Source: Vampirovibrionales bacterium (GTDB taxonomy: Bacteria > Cyanobacteriota > Vampirovibrionia > Vampirovibrionales > Vampirovibrionaceae). From it: DNA of 64,000 nucleotides. The stretch covers positions 1,178,001 to 1,242,000 of the forward strand of contig JADJRF010000005.1 in NCBI GenBank assembly GCA_016712355.1, written 5' to 3'. Shown piece by piece: positions 49,481 to 57,964 of this stretch; within the stretch, counting starts at the first letter, position 1; the number at the start of each line of letters is the position of its first letter. Made by a program: the position numbers and the translations under genes. The notes beneath the pieces are model-generated. The model had not been told where the DNA came from and did no database searches. It was given only the letters and a program-made list of their open reading frames with translations.

Positions 49481-50987
49481 TTATTCCGGCGCCTGGCCGT
49501 TTCTCATGGCAGGCGCCAGCACGGCGTCGCGCATCCCGTGGATGATTTTTTTGTCTGCCGGGCATGTTGTCGCCAGCACGCCCGCCAGCGTGGGCGGGGC
49601 TTCAGACCCAGCGTCCGTTTGAGCCTCTGTCTGGATGAAATAATAGGGACACAGCCGCGTGCGACCCTGATACGAGATACTCTCGCCTGTATCGAGCGCC
49701 AGACGCTGAGCCGGATGCGCCATCGGCTTGCGGAAGGCCTGCAATACGTAAGGGGTCTGGCTAAAGGCGCGCAAGGCCGTCTCCAGACGCTCGCCCCAGA
49801 GCGGGGCGGGGAGATCGTGCCCGATGCTGACGCCTCGACTGCCCCAGGCCAGCGGCGAAAAGCCGGAGGGTTTGACGACCAGCGCGCGCTCTTGCTGCGA
49901 GGCGCCTGCCAGATCAGAGAACGCCTGAATCGGCGCTCCGGCGCGCATCAGGCCCGGCAAGACGGCTTGCGGGGGCAAGGGCGCGGGATCCAGAATCCAG
50001 CTCGGCGGAATCATCGCTTGCAGGCGATGCCAGTCGCTGGCATCCAGTAACGCGCGCCAATGCGCTCGCAGGCAGGGATGATGCGCCAGCGCCAGCCAGA
50101 GCTTTTCTTCCAGATGCGGCTTGAAAGGCGGCGTACAGGCTGCCCAGCCTTTTTTGACGGCGAAGCGCAGCAGCTCGATATTCGCAATCTGGGGCAGGTC
50201 AAACAGCTCGAAGAAGCGATAAATGACCTGAATCGGCGTTTCGCGACCCGACTCGTCGCTGTAAGCCAGATGGTCGCCCACAATGCGCAATTGCTGCGGA
50301 TGCACGACCGCAATTCGCCAGCCGTCTTCCTGCATCCGCGCCGCCAGCCAGGTCATTTCGCGGCGGTAATCGCCGGCTTCGTCGGAAAGGACAATGGCAA
50401 TCGACGGGCCTGACGTGTCAGGGGCGACGCTCTGTAACAGTCGTCCGAATGCCTGCGGCAAGCCGCCCTCAGGGGCTTCAATGACCGCAAAGCCGCTCTG
50501 GCGATAAGCGGCGTTCAGGGCGGCGGTAAAGCCCAGCCCGCCGGGGACTGAATCTATCTCGGTGAGCGCAAAGCCATCGTCGGTCAGCAGCAGATCAGGA
50601 CGCAAAACCAGAGGTTCCGCGCGCCGAAAGCGTTTCATCTGGCCATAGGTCAGCAGTTCAGGGGGTTTTCCCTGATCCAGGACGGCGCTGATCCAGCGCG
50701 GGATGCGGTTACGCTCGGCGAGGCTGTCGCGATAGAGCTGATCGCAGGCGCGCTGAAAACGTTGTAACGTGGCGCCCAGCGTCTCGAGTTCCCCCGTCTG
50801 GGCCGGGCTGAGGGCGAACGGCTGCGGCGATAAGCGCCAGCCGATACCCTCGGCGTCGCCATAAAGCGCGTCTGTCGGTAGAAACGACGGGTCGAGCCGG
50901 GCGGGCGGCGAGGCCTCATGCAGGGCGGGGCGTGCGGGAAAAATCGGCGAATGCGTCCATCATTACGGCTAATTCAGGCATTCCCAT
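49481..50987 (-). CDS. ATP-grasp-like enzyme, apparent frameshift near the N-terminus
   Basis: The frame from the first usable ATG (50638) gives 385 residues, but in-frame coding sequence continues upstream for another 100 codons without any start codon. It includes LYRDSLAERNRIPRWISAVL and IGWRLSPQPFALSPA. An overlapping frame with starts at 50987, 50981 and 50963 reads MDAFADF, then runs out. Removing one base from the five-base A-run at 50939-50943 joins them into about 500 residues. VLRPDLLLTDDGFALTEIDS and VVKPSGFSPLAWGSRGVSIG suggest an ATP-grasp ligase, of unknown substrate. Confidence 0.65.
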
Positions 50988-50995
50988 TATATAAT
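50986..50995. promoter_or_regulatory. Palindromic -10 element shared by divergent genes
   Basis: ATTATATAAT reads TATAAT on both strands (minus 50986-50991, plus 50990-50995). It is positioned as a -10 box for the ATP-grasp-like gene and the acidic repeat protein. Both cannot be occupied at once. -35 boxes are weak on both sides. Confidence 0.45.
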
Positions 50996-51072
50996 AGGGG
51001 AATCGTCCGTGACGACGCCCTTGCGCGATGCCGTCAACGGGATAAAACGTCTGGTTTTCTGGAGTCTGCAGC

Positions 51073-53805
51073 GTGTTTAGTCTGTTCAAGAAGTCTTCTT
51101 CCCAAGGCGGGACGGCCTCACAGGCCGACGAAAAAGGCGCTTCGGCCCTGGTTCCGCGCGAAGGCGTCAGCCGCTTTACTGGCGAATCGCTGGTGAGCGC
51201 GCCTGTCGATTTCGGCTTGAAAGGCGACGGCTGGCGTTTCGAGCAGCCTGCCCCTGCGCCCATGGCCCATGCCACGACCCCGCTGGCCGATACCGAGTCG
51301 CTGCCCCTGTTTTCATCCCCGGCTCCCGATTCCGGCTCCGCTGTCGAGAGGCCTTTGCCTGATTTTGACGCGCCTGACGATTTTGCAGGATTATCCGATC
51401 CGGCGCGCGACGATGCCTCCCCGGCGTCGGCCTCGTCGTGGGAAGACCCGTTCTTCCCGGACGATTTCGGTCTGCCGATGGGGAATTCGCCAGAGCCGAC
51501 GGTAGACCCGGCGCTTTCTCCTGAGACTTCTTTTGAGGCTTCTCCCGGCGTTTCTTCTGATCGTGCTTTCGAGACGTCGCTGGGGGCGGCTTCTGAGACG
51601 TTTTCTCCTGAGACGTCTTCTTCTGAGATGTCTTCTGTGGAAGGATTTTCGGAGGGCTTCTCTGCGCAGACGCCTGCGCTCGCCTTCGAGGCAGAGGATC
51701 CCCACGCGTCACAGACGGCGGCGTATCGCTTTGGTGATGAGACGCCGTTTGCGCCTTCTCTGGAAGGCTCTGCAGAGACTGCTGCGCCTGCCGCAGAGTC
51801 TGCCGAAGACTTCGGTTCTGGCTTTGGGGCTGATTCTGGCGTGACTGCGGCTTCTGGCTTTGAGCCCGCTGGCTTCGAGATCGAAACCCCTGCGCCGGAT
51901 GCCGGGTATGGTTACGGCGATGACGCGGCGTTAACGCCGTCTTCGGAGTCGCTTGAAGGTTTTGACTCTGGCTTTGGGGCTGATTCTGGCGTGACTGCGG
52001 CTTCTGGCTTTGAACCTGCTGGCTTCGAGATCGAAACCCCCGCGCCGGATGTCGGGTATGGTTACGGCGATGACGCGGCGTTAACGCCGTCTTCGGAGTC
52101 GCTTGAAGGCTTCGACTCTGGCTTTGGGGCTGATTCTGGCGTGACTGCGGCTTCTGGCTTTGAGCCTGCTGGCTTCGAGATCGAAACCCCCGCGCCGGAT
52201 GCCGGGTATGGTTACGGCGATGACGCGGCGTTAACGCCGTCTTCGGAGTCGCTTGAAGGTTTTGACTCTGGCTTTGGGGCTGATTCTGGCGTGACTGCGG
52301 CTTCTGGCTTTGAACCTGCTGGCTTCGAGATCGAAACCCCCGCGCCGGATGTCGGGTATGGTTACGGCGATGACGCGGCGTTAACGCCGTCTTCGGAGTC
52401 GCTTGAAGGCTTCGACTCTGGCTTTGGGGCTGATTCTGGCGTGACTGCGGCTTCTGGCTTTGAGCCTGCTGGCTTCGAGATCGAAACCCCCGCGCCGGAT
52501 GCCGGGTATGGTTACGGCGATGACGCGGCGTTAACGCCGTCTTCGGAGTCGCTTGAAGACTTCGGCTCTGGTTTTGAAATTCAGACACCGAATCCCCAGT
52601 CGCCGTATGGTATCGGCGAGCCGTTGTCGTTTGACGCGGCGCCGCTGGGGGACGCTGGCGCGAGCGCGCTGGCAGACTTTGAAATTAACCCGTCGTCTGC
52701 GCAGACCGAGGATGCGGACGACACCCCCACTTTGAACTTGAGCGGGTTCGACGCCGACTTTGCGCCGTCCGCCGGGCCGTCGGCTGAGACGGATGACGCG
52801 ACAGCGACGCTCGATGAGATGTTCGGCTCCTCGAAAAACGCCTTCGATTCGCTGGGCGCGGAAACTGGCATGACCCCGGAGGCGGGCGCGTATGCCGTCT
52901 GGCCGGAGTCGGATCCTGAGCCGGTGATTGATCTCTCAGGCGCCCTGACCTCTGATCTGGCCTTTGCCCCGGCGGATGCCATCGCCGATCTGCGCGCCGA
53001 TCAGACGCTGGAGGAACTGGCGCCCATTCCGTCGGATTTCCCGGAATCGTTCTCGCATCCGCAAGCCTACGATATCCTGTCGCCGGAGTCGGTGGCTGCG
53101 TTTTATCCCGATGGCGCCGCGCCAATGGAGTCGTACTACGGCGATGAGCGCTTGACGACCGAATCGCTCCTCTCTGAAATGGACACCCTCATCTACCCCA
53201 GCGAAAATGCCCTGGGCGCGGATGATTTTGCCGCCATCCTGCCCTATCAGGACCCCTTTACGGCTGAACTGCCCGAGACGATGATTCCGGCGGATCCGTC
53301 GCCGTCCGCTTTCTCCGGCTCCGCTCTGCCCATGGACGATGCGGACGAAGTGGCGCGCGCCAATGCGCGGCTGGAAGAAAGCATGGCGGACTTTAGCCCG
53401 GCTGAGCCGATCGCGGATGACGCCACCGCCTTTGCCGCCGGCCCCTCGCTCAGCGATGAGCCGGCGCCTGCTGCTGGCGGTAGCGAAGACTTTCGCGTGC
53501 TGGAAACGTGCGCCATTGACCCGGCCTGTCGCCTGTTTGTGGTGGAAATGGACCGTATCTTTGCGCTGATGGGCGAATGCGGGCCCGAAGACGCCCCGTC
53601 GGTCGAGGTGCTGAAGGTGTTTCGCGAGTATCCCTTTGCTCAGGGGCCGACGTTTACCGTCTCAGAAGACGGTCCGCAGCGCTATGCGGTTCAGGTGGGC
53701 GCGTGGCGCGGAATTGTCGCGCGGGAAGGCGACACGCAGTTGTCGCTGGCGCAAGACGGCGGTTTCCAAGACGGCAGTCTTCAAAATGGCGGCGTGTCTG
53801 GGTGA
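51073..53805 (+). CDS. Large acidic protein with five 50-residue repeats
   Basis: The 910-residue protein starts at GTG with GGAG 9 bases upstream. It has no signal peptide. After an acidic Ser/Pro/Glu/Asp-rich part, residues 247-496 hold five near-identical 50-residue repeats (each with ADSGVTAASGFEPAGFEIET, then GYGYGDDAALTPSSESLE). Acidic low-complexity sequence follows. A compact C-terminal domain from about 810 (FRVLETCAIDPACRLFVVEM, VSEDGPQRYAVQVGAWRG) looks folded. It is probably intrinsically disordered and cytoplasmic. No family is recognised. It overlaps the next gene by one base. Confidence 0.78.
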   Translation: MFSLFKKSSSQGGTASQADEKGASALVPREGVSRFTGESLVSAPVDFGLKGDGWRFEQPAPAPMAHATTPLADTESLPLFSSPAPDSGSAVERPLPDFDAPDDFAGLSDPARDDASPASASSWEDPFFPDDFGLPMGNSPEPTVDPALSPETSFEASPGVSSDRAFETSLGAASETFSPETSSSEMSSVEGFSEGFSAQTPALAFEAEDPHASQTAAYRFGDETPFAPSLEGSAETAAPAAESAEDFGSGFGADSGVTAASGFEPAGFEIETPAPDAGYGYGDDAALTPSSESLEGFDSGFGADSGVTAASGFEPAGFEIETPAPDVGYGYGDDAALTPSSESLEGFDSGFGADSGVTAASGFEPAGFEIETPAPDAGYGYGDDAALTPSSESLEGFDSGFGADSGVTAASGFEPAGFEIETPAPDVGYGYGDDAALTPSSESLEGFDSGFGADSGVTAASGFEPAGFEIETPAPDAGYGYGDDAALTPSSESLEDFGSGFEIQTPNPQSPYGIGEPLSFDAAPLGDAGASALADFEINPSSAQTEDADDTPTLNLSGFDADFAPSAGPSAETDDATATLDEMFGSSKNAFDSLGAETGMTPEAGAYAVWPESDPEPVIDLSGALTSDLAFAPADAIADLRADQTLEELAPIPSDFPESFSHPQAYDILSPESVAAFYPDGAAPMESYYGDERLTTESLLSEMDTLIYPSENALGADDFAAILPYQDPFTAELPETMIPADPSPSAFSGSALPMDDADEVARANARLEESMADFSPAEPIADDATAFAAGPSLSDEPAPAAGGSEDFRVLETCAIDPACRLFVVEMDRIFALMGECGPEDAPSVEVLKVFREYPFAQGPTFTVSEDGPQRYAVQVGAWRGIVAREGDTQLSLAQDGGFQDGSLQNGGVSG
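51811..52560 (+). repeat. Five tandem 150-bp repeats with a 300-bp higher-order period
   Basis: Units begin at 51811, 51961, 52111, 52261 and 52411. Units 2 and 4 share the same variants (TTTGAC start, GTCGGG), and units 3 and 5 share others (TTCGAC, GCCGGG). This indicates a recent duplication of a 300-bp block. All units stay in frame. Confidence 0.92.
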
Positions 53806-54272
53806 TGCGCTTTTCTCGGCCGCCAGCGACGCGATCGGCCCCGCTGAACCTGCCGGATTCGCTGGCGCAACGGGTTCAGACGCTGCGCGCACGCGTGGAC
53901 CTGACCCAAAATCAGTTGGCTCAGCGCGCCGCCGTGCCGATTCAGACTATTGAAGAGCTGGAATCCGGGCTGCTGTTGTTTCTGGCCACGCCGATTCGTC
54001 AGCGGCTGGCGCGCGTCTTGCGCATCTCCCCTCAGATTCTGCTTGAGGCCGAGCGTCCGCCGCGCGTAGACGTCAATCGCCCGCTTGACGCTGAGGCCGA
54101 AGCCGATTTACTGTCGGCCATGGCGGAGCGGCCTACCCGGACGTATTTTTGCCCGCATTGCGGCGCGCGGCTTCAAGTCCAGACCTTCGAGCGCCGCGAT
54201 CTTGAGGATCGCCCGCTGATTGCCGTGCGCGCCGCGTGTACAGCCTGCCTGTTCTCGCTGCGCCGCGATTAG
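53805..54272 (+). CDS. HTH-XRE-like protein with C-terminal zinc ribbon
   Basis: The 155-residue protein starts at an ATG overlapping the repeat-protein stop (TGATG). Residues 20-75 form a Cro/CI-type helix-turn-helix (VQTLRARVDLTQNQLAQRAA, VPIQTIEELESG). Residues 108-150 hold a zinc ribbon (YFCPHCGARLQVQ, then AACTACLFSLRR). It is likely a DNA-binding partner expressed with the acidic repeat protein. Targets are unknown. Confidence 0.8.
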   Translation: MRFSRPPATRSAPLNLPDSLAQRVQTLRARVDLTQNQLAQRAAVPIQTIEELESGLLLFLATPIRQRLARVLRISPQILLEAERPPRVDVNRPLDAEAEADLLSAMAERPTRTYFCPHCGARLQVQTFERRDLEDRPLIAVRAACTACLFSLRRD

Positions 54273-54309
54273 GCAGGCGCAGGGGGACGCCTTACCGCGC
54301 TTATCTTAT

Positions 54310-54342
54310 GAGAAAACCGGCGTCAGGCGCGCCGGTTTTCTC
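54310..54342. terminator. Bidirectional intrinsic terminator between convergent genes
   Basis: GAGAAAACCGGCG (54310-54322) and CGCCGGTTTTCTC (54330-54342) form a 13-base perfect stem with A- and T-tracts built in. It serves the HTH/zinc-ribbon gene on the plus strand and pgk on the minus strand. Confidence 0.75.
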
Positions 54343-54359
54343 GGGAATCCGCTGACAAT

Positions 54360-55589
54360 CTAGACAGACGCCGGGGCGGGCGCGCCGACGTCATCCAGAA
54401 CAGCGATGCCGGGTAACAACTGGCCTTCAAGAAACTCCAGACTCGCCCCGCCGCCGGTGCTGACGTGGGTGAAGCGATGCGGGTCCATGCCGAATTGCTC
54501 GATGGCGGCCACGGTGTCGCCGCCGCCCAGGACGCTGCGGCAGCCATTTTGGGCGGTGGCCTGAGCGACCGCTTCTGCGATGGCTCGGGTGCCAGCGGCA
54601 AACGGGGCCATTTCAAACACGCCCAGCGGGCCATTCCATAAAACGGTCTTAGCGGTTTTCACCACGTTGGCGATTTCGACAATCGCATCAGGTCCAATGT
54701 CCAACCCCATCCAGCCATCGGGAATGGCGTCGACGGAAACGACTTGCGTCTGCGCATTTTCGGCAAAAGCGTCGGCGATGACCACCTGGCGCGGCAATAC
54801 GAGCTGCACGCCTTTCTCCTGGGCGTAAGCGGCCAGCTCGCGCGCGGTGTCCAGATACTCGTCCTCCACCAGCGACGACCCTACGGAGAGGCCTTGCGCC
54901 TTCAGGAAGGTAAACATCATGGCGCCGCCGACGACCAGATGGTCCACGACGTTCATCAGGTTCTTGAGCACGGTAATTTTGCTGGAAACCTTGCTGCCGC
55001 CAATAATCGCCGCGTACGGCCGCGCCGGATTCTGAACGACGGACGACAGCGCGTTGATTTCCTTTTCCATCAACAGCCCTGCCACGCGCATCGACAGCAG
55101 ACGCCCGACCCCTTCGGTCGAGGCATGGGCCCGGTGCGCCGCGCCAAAGGCGTCATTGACGAAGATATCGCCCATCGAGGCCAGGGCCTGGGCCAGCGCC
55201 GGGTCATTCTTGGTTTCGCCGGGCTCGAAGCGGACGTTTTCCAGTAGCAGAATTTCACCGGGGGCCAGCGCTTCGGCCTGCTTCTGAACGTCTGGCGACA
55301 CGACGTCCCGCGCCAGCGTGATGCGGGTCTGGGGCATCAGCTCTTGAAGCCGGGCCGCGACGGGCGTCAGACGAAAGGCGTCTTCCGGCGCGCCCTTGGG
55401 GCGGCCCAGATGGCTCATCAGGATAATGCGCGCGCCTTTTTCGCACAGCGTCTGGAGCGTCGGCAGGGCTTCGCGGATGCGCGTGTCATCCGTAATGCGG
55501 CCTTCCCCATCCAGCGGGACGTTGAAATCTACCCGAACCAACGCGCGTTTGCCGCGCCAGTCCTGAATATCGCGAATCGTCTTTTTCAT
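54360..55589 (-). CDS. pgk: Phosphoglycerate kinase
   Basis: Pgk makes ATP from 1,3-bisphosphoglycerate in glycolysis. The 409-residue protein has RALVRVDFNVPLDG, RIILMSHLGRPKG, LLLENVRFEPGETKND, and the nucleotide-site motifs IIGGSKVSSKI and VLGGGDTVAAIEQFG. The frame opens at a TTG (55595), but the ATG at 55589 has AGAGGG about 7 bases upstream and gives the normal start. No gap or other glycolytic gene is adjacent. Confidence 0.96.
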   Translation of the reverse strand: MKKTIRDIQDWRGKRALVRVDFNVPLDGEGRITDDTRIREALPTLQTLCEKGARIILMSHLGRPKGAPEDAFRLTPVAARLQELMPQTRITLARDVVSPDVQKQAEALAPGEILLLENVRFEPGETKNDPALAQALASMGDIFVNDAFGAAHRAHASTEGVGRLLSMRVAGLLMEKEINALSSVVQNPARPYAAIIGGSKVSSKITVLKNLMNVVDHLVVGGAMMFTFLKAQGLSVGSSLVEDEYLDTARELAAYAQEKGVQLVLPRQVVIADAFAENAQTQVVSVDAIPDGWMGLDIGPDAIVEIANVVKTAKTVLWNGPLGVFEMAPFAAGTRAIAEAVAQATAQNGCRSVLGGGDTVAAIEQFGMDPHRFTHVSTGGGASLEFLEGQLLPGIAVLDDVGAPAPASV

Positions 55590-55662
55590 GATCAAGCCCT
55601 CTCAAACGGTACGCTATGCCAGCGCTATTCTATCCAAAACGCGCCCTGCAAAACAGCGATTG

Positions 55663-56679
55663 TCAGCGCTTGCGGCGTCCGAGGGCTTCGCGGGCTTTCA
55701 GTCCCAGCAGGATGCTGCTGCCCAGAGGCGATCGTGGGTTGGCGATCCAGAGCTGGCGCTGGGCTTCGCGGAGCGTGGCAAGCTGATTCTTATAAAAGTA
55801 ATCGCCCGAGCCCATGTGAAATGTCTGGAATCCCTCATCCGCGCTGGCGGCCAAATAATAATACAGCGCGACGATACCCGGAAAATACTCCGGGAACAGA
55901 CCGGTATTGATCACCAGCGGCCAGTACAGATGGTGGCCGCAGTCGATAGCCATGCTCAGATTCGCGGTTTCGCCCGCCATTTTGAGGCCCCACAGGCGTA
56001 ATTGTCCACGCTGGCGCAATGCAAGCGCCCATTGTCGCAGGAACGCCTGTTCATGCGGGTTGCTGAGGTAAGAATTGCCGGTTTTGGCTGTCCAGTAACG
56101 CTGGTGGTGGCAGATAAACTGCTCGAAAAAGGCGTCAAAATCCCGCTGCGGGTCAAACATCACCAGCTCAGGCGCAAGCGTCTCGGCCTTCTTGACCTTG
56201 CTCTTGAGGTTGTAACGCGCTTTGGCATTCAACTGCCGCAGATAATGCTCAAAGCCGCCGGAGAGATCGACGTTGTACAGGGTTTTTCCGGGCGTCTCGA
56301 TCCAGTCGAAACCGTCGGCGCGCAGTCGGGCCAGCGCTTTAGCGTTTCGGTGCGCGGGCGTCCATTTCAACCGCGCGACGTCCCAGGGCATATCGGCCTT
56401 GAGCGCCAGAAAATCATCCAGGTGGGCGTCAGAAAGCGTCTGCGACCAATCGCTGGCGCTGTTCCAGCCCGCAGGGCGCAATTCCCGCAAACGAATCAGG
56501 CCTTTGGCGAGGCGGTTCTCTACCAGCGCCCAATCGCCTCGTCTGGCCAGCACCGGAAACCGCGACGCGAGCGATTCCCACCAGGGGCCGGAGAAAGACG
56601 CGACGTCAAACGGGTACAGTGCGCACGATGGCGCCAGAAATGACCGCGCTCGTTGGGAGGCAAGCGAAACATTGACCAA
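55663..56679 (-). CDS. GNAT-fold acyltransferase, CelD/BcsL-like
   Basis: The 338-residue protein resembles the GNAT group of CelD/BcsL-like and FemAB-related enzymes, which act on cell-envelope polysaccharide or amino-acyl substrates. The best match is GFEHYLRQLNAKARYNLKSK, followed by a YW..K.GNSYLSNPHEQAFL region and HMGSGDYFYKNQLATLREAQ. The substrate is unknown. The start is TTG at 56679 with AAGGA about 9 bases upstream; no ATG gives a better fit. A promoter is visible upstream. Confidence 0.78.
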   Translation of the reverse strand: MVNVSLASQRARSFLAPSCALYPFDVASFSGPWWESLASRFPVLARRGDWALVENRLAKGLIRLRELRPAGWNSASDWSQTLSDAHLDDFLALKADMPWDVARLKWTPAHRNAKALARLRADGFDWIETPGKTLYNVDLSGGFEHYLRQLNAKARYNLKSKVKKAETLAPELVMFDPQRDFDAFFEQFICHHQRYWTAKTGNSYLSNPHEQAFLRQWALALRQRGQLRLWGLKMAGETANLSMAIDCGHHLYWPLVINTGLFPEYFPGIVALYYYLAASADEGFQTFHMGSGDYFYKNQLATLREAQRQLWIANPRSPLGSSILLGLKAREALGRRKR

Positions 56680-56775
56680 CGCAAAAGATCCTTAAAGGGG
56701 TAAACGCACATGCTGGATCGAAGACAAGCTTCACGCATTGTCCTTTAAAACCTCGCCCTGCCCAAGTGTTGCTTT

Positions 56776-56804
56776 ATTATATGTTACATTTGTAATTTTT
56801 AAAA
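56776..56804 (-). promoter_or_regulatory. Promoter upstream of the GNAT gene
   Basis: On the minus strand a TTTTAA box is followed after 17 bases by a perfect TATAAT (complement of 56776-56781). The expected start lies about 90 nt before the TTG start codon. Confidence 0.5.
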
Positions 56805-56822
56805 TGGCCATCGCCCTGAATA

Positions 56823-56858
56823 AGACGACAGGCCCCTTTTGCAAGGAGCCTGCCGTCT
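56823..56858 (-). terminator. Terminator of the Gly/Pro/Tyr-rich protein gene
   Basis: AGACGACAGGC (56823-56833) and GCCTGCCGTCT (56848-56858) pair over 11 bases with one wobble. On the minus strand TATT follows. It sits 31 bases past the stop of the 56890-57765 gene. Confidence 0.55.
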
Positions 56859-56889
56859 GTGGATCTGAAGTACGGAAGTGAGAAGCCGA

Positions 56890-57765
56890 TTACGCGGCGA
56901 AGAATCCGGTGTTGAAGTTGCCGCTGGAGTAGTAAGGGTTGGCGTAATCGACGATCATGCCCGGGTTGATGGGGTTCATCACCATCGCGTAGCCCTGACC
57001 CGACGCTTGCGCGCCGAGATAGCCCGCGTTGGCGGTTCCGCCATACGGCCCGATAGAGGTAATGTAGGTGCCCAACGGACTGACCAGCTTGCCGCCGCCG
57101 CCCTGGCCATAACCGCCGCCCATCGGCGCGCCGTAGCCGCCGGGTTGCGGGGCATAGCCGCCGGGTTGAGGCGCATAACCGGTCGATTGAGGCGCATAGC
57201 CGCCCGACACGCCGCCACCAGCGAGGAAGTTCATGAGATCAGGCGCGCCGGCCGCGTAACCATAGTTCGCGTTTGGAGGCGCCGCGTAACCGCCTGAAGG
57301 CGGGCCATACGAGCCGCTCGGCGCCATCGGGCCGGGGGGCGCAAAGCCGCCATAGCTGCTATTGGAGCCGATTAACTGCTGACCAACGCTCATCGGGCCG
57401 GTCATGCTGGTATTGCTGAAGTTAGCGCCCGCCATGCCGCTCATCGGGCTAAACGGGTTGGGATTGGGGCCGAATGAGCCGAAGGCGGCTCCGTTGAAGC
57501 TATCATAAGGCGTAACTTGCAGAGGATTGACAGAGCGTAGATCGTAGTTGGGTTGTAATGGATTGTAAGGGCCGTAGGGAGCGGCGAACGGAGAAGCCAA
57601 TCCCAGACGATTGACCGTGTTGGCCGCCGTAGTCGCCATTGGGCCCTGTACATAGCTGCCGACGCCCATCGGGCCGACGGACACGTTGCCAGGACCGTAC
57701 ATGGACGCGGATCCAAGCCCAAACGGCGTATAGGAGGTGGCGCTGGAACTACCATACATAGACAT
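56890..57765 (-). CDS. Gly/Pro/Tyr/Ser-rich low-complexity protein, 291 aa
   Basis: The protein is dominated by Gly, Pro, Tyr, Ser, Ala and Asn, with short repeats such as GGYAPQPGGYAPQ and conserved-looking blocks (GKLVSPLGTYITSIGPYGG, NPINPGMIVDYANPYYS). It has no signal peptide, no Cys and no charged core. The ATG at 57765 is preferred because AGGAG lies about 10 bases upstream; the frame extends to 57807. In style it belongs with the two repeat proteins at 60-64 kb. It may be a structural or phase-separating protein. Function is unknown. Confidence 0.72.
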   Translation of the reverse strand: MSMYGSSSATSYTPFGLGSASMYGPGNVSVGPMGVGSYVQGPMATTAANTVNRLGLASPFAAPYGPYNPLQPNYDLRSVNPLQVTPYDSFNGAAFGSFGPNPNPFSPMSGMAGANFSNTSMTGPMSVGQQLIGSNSSYGGFAPPGPMAPSGSYGPPSGGYAAPPNANYGYAAGAPDLMNFLAGGGVSGGYAPQSTGYAPQPGGYAPQPGGYGAPMGGGYGQGGGGKLVSPLGTYITSIGPYGGTANAGYLGAQASGQGYAMVMNPINPGMIVDYANPYYSSGNFNTGFFAA

Positions 57766-57964
57766 GTCGCTTGCTTCTCCTTTGTCTCCGTTGGTGGGTA
57801 GATTCAAGGGTGTTGAGAATACTGGGGAATGTGCCGGGGAATGTGAAGAAATCCGAAAATACTCAATAGGAAAGGGGATTCTAAAGAAAATCTAACTTGT
57901 ATAAGAAAATAAAAACATAATTAAGAGAGAAATTGTCTCCGATCGCCTTGAAGTATCCAAAACG

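Noticed and set aside
51176..52588. 470-residue antisense frame over the acidic repeat gene
   Set aside because: Another by-product of the 150-bp repeats. The plus-strand frame has a ribosome-binding site, a folded C-terminal domain and coupling to the next gene.
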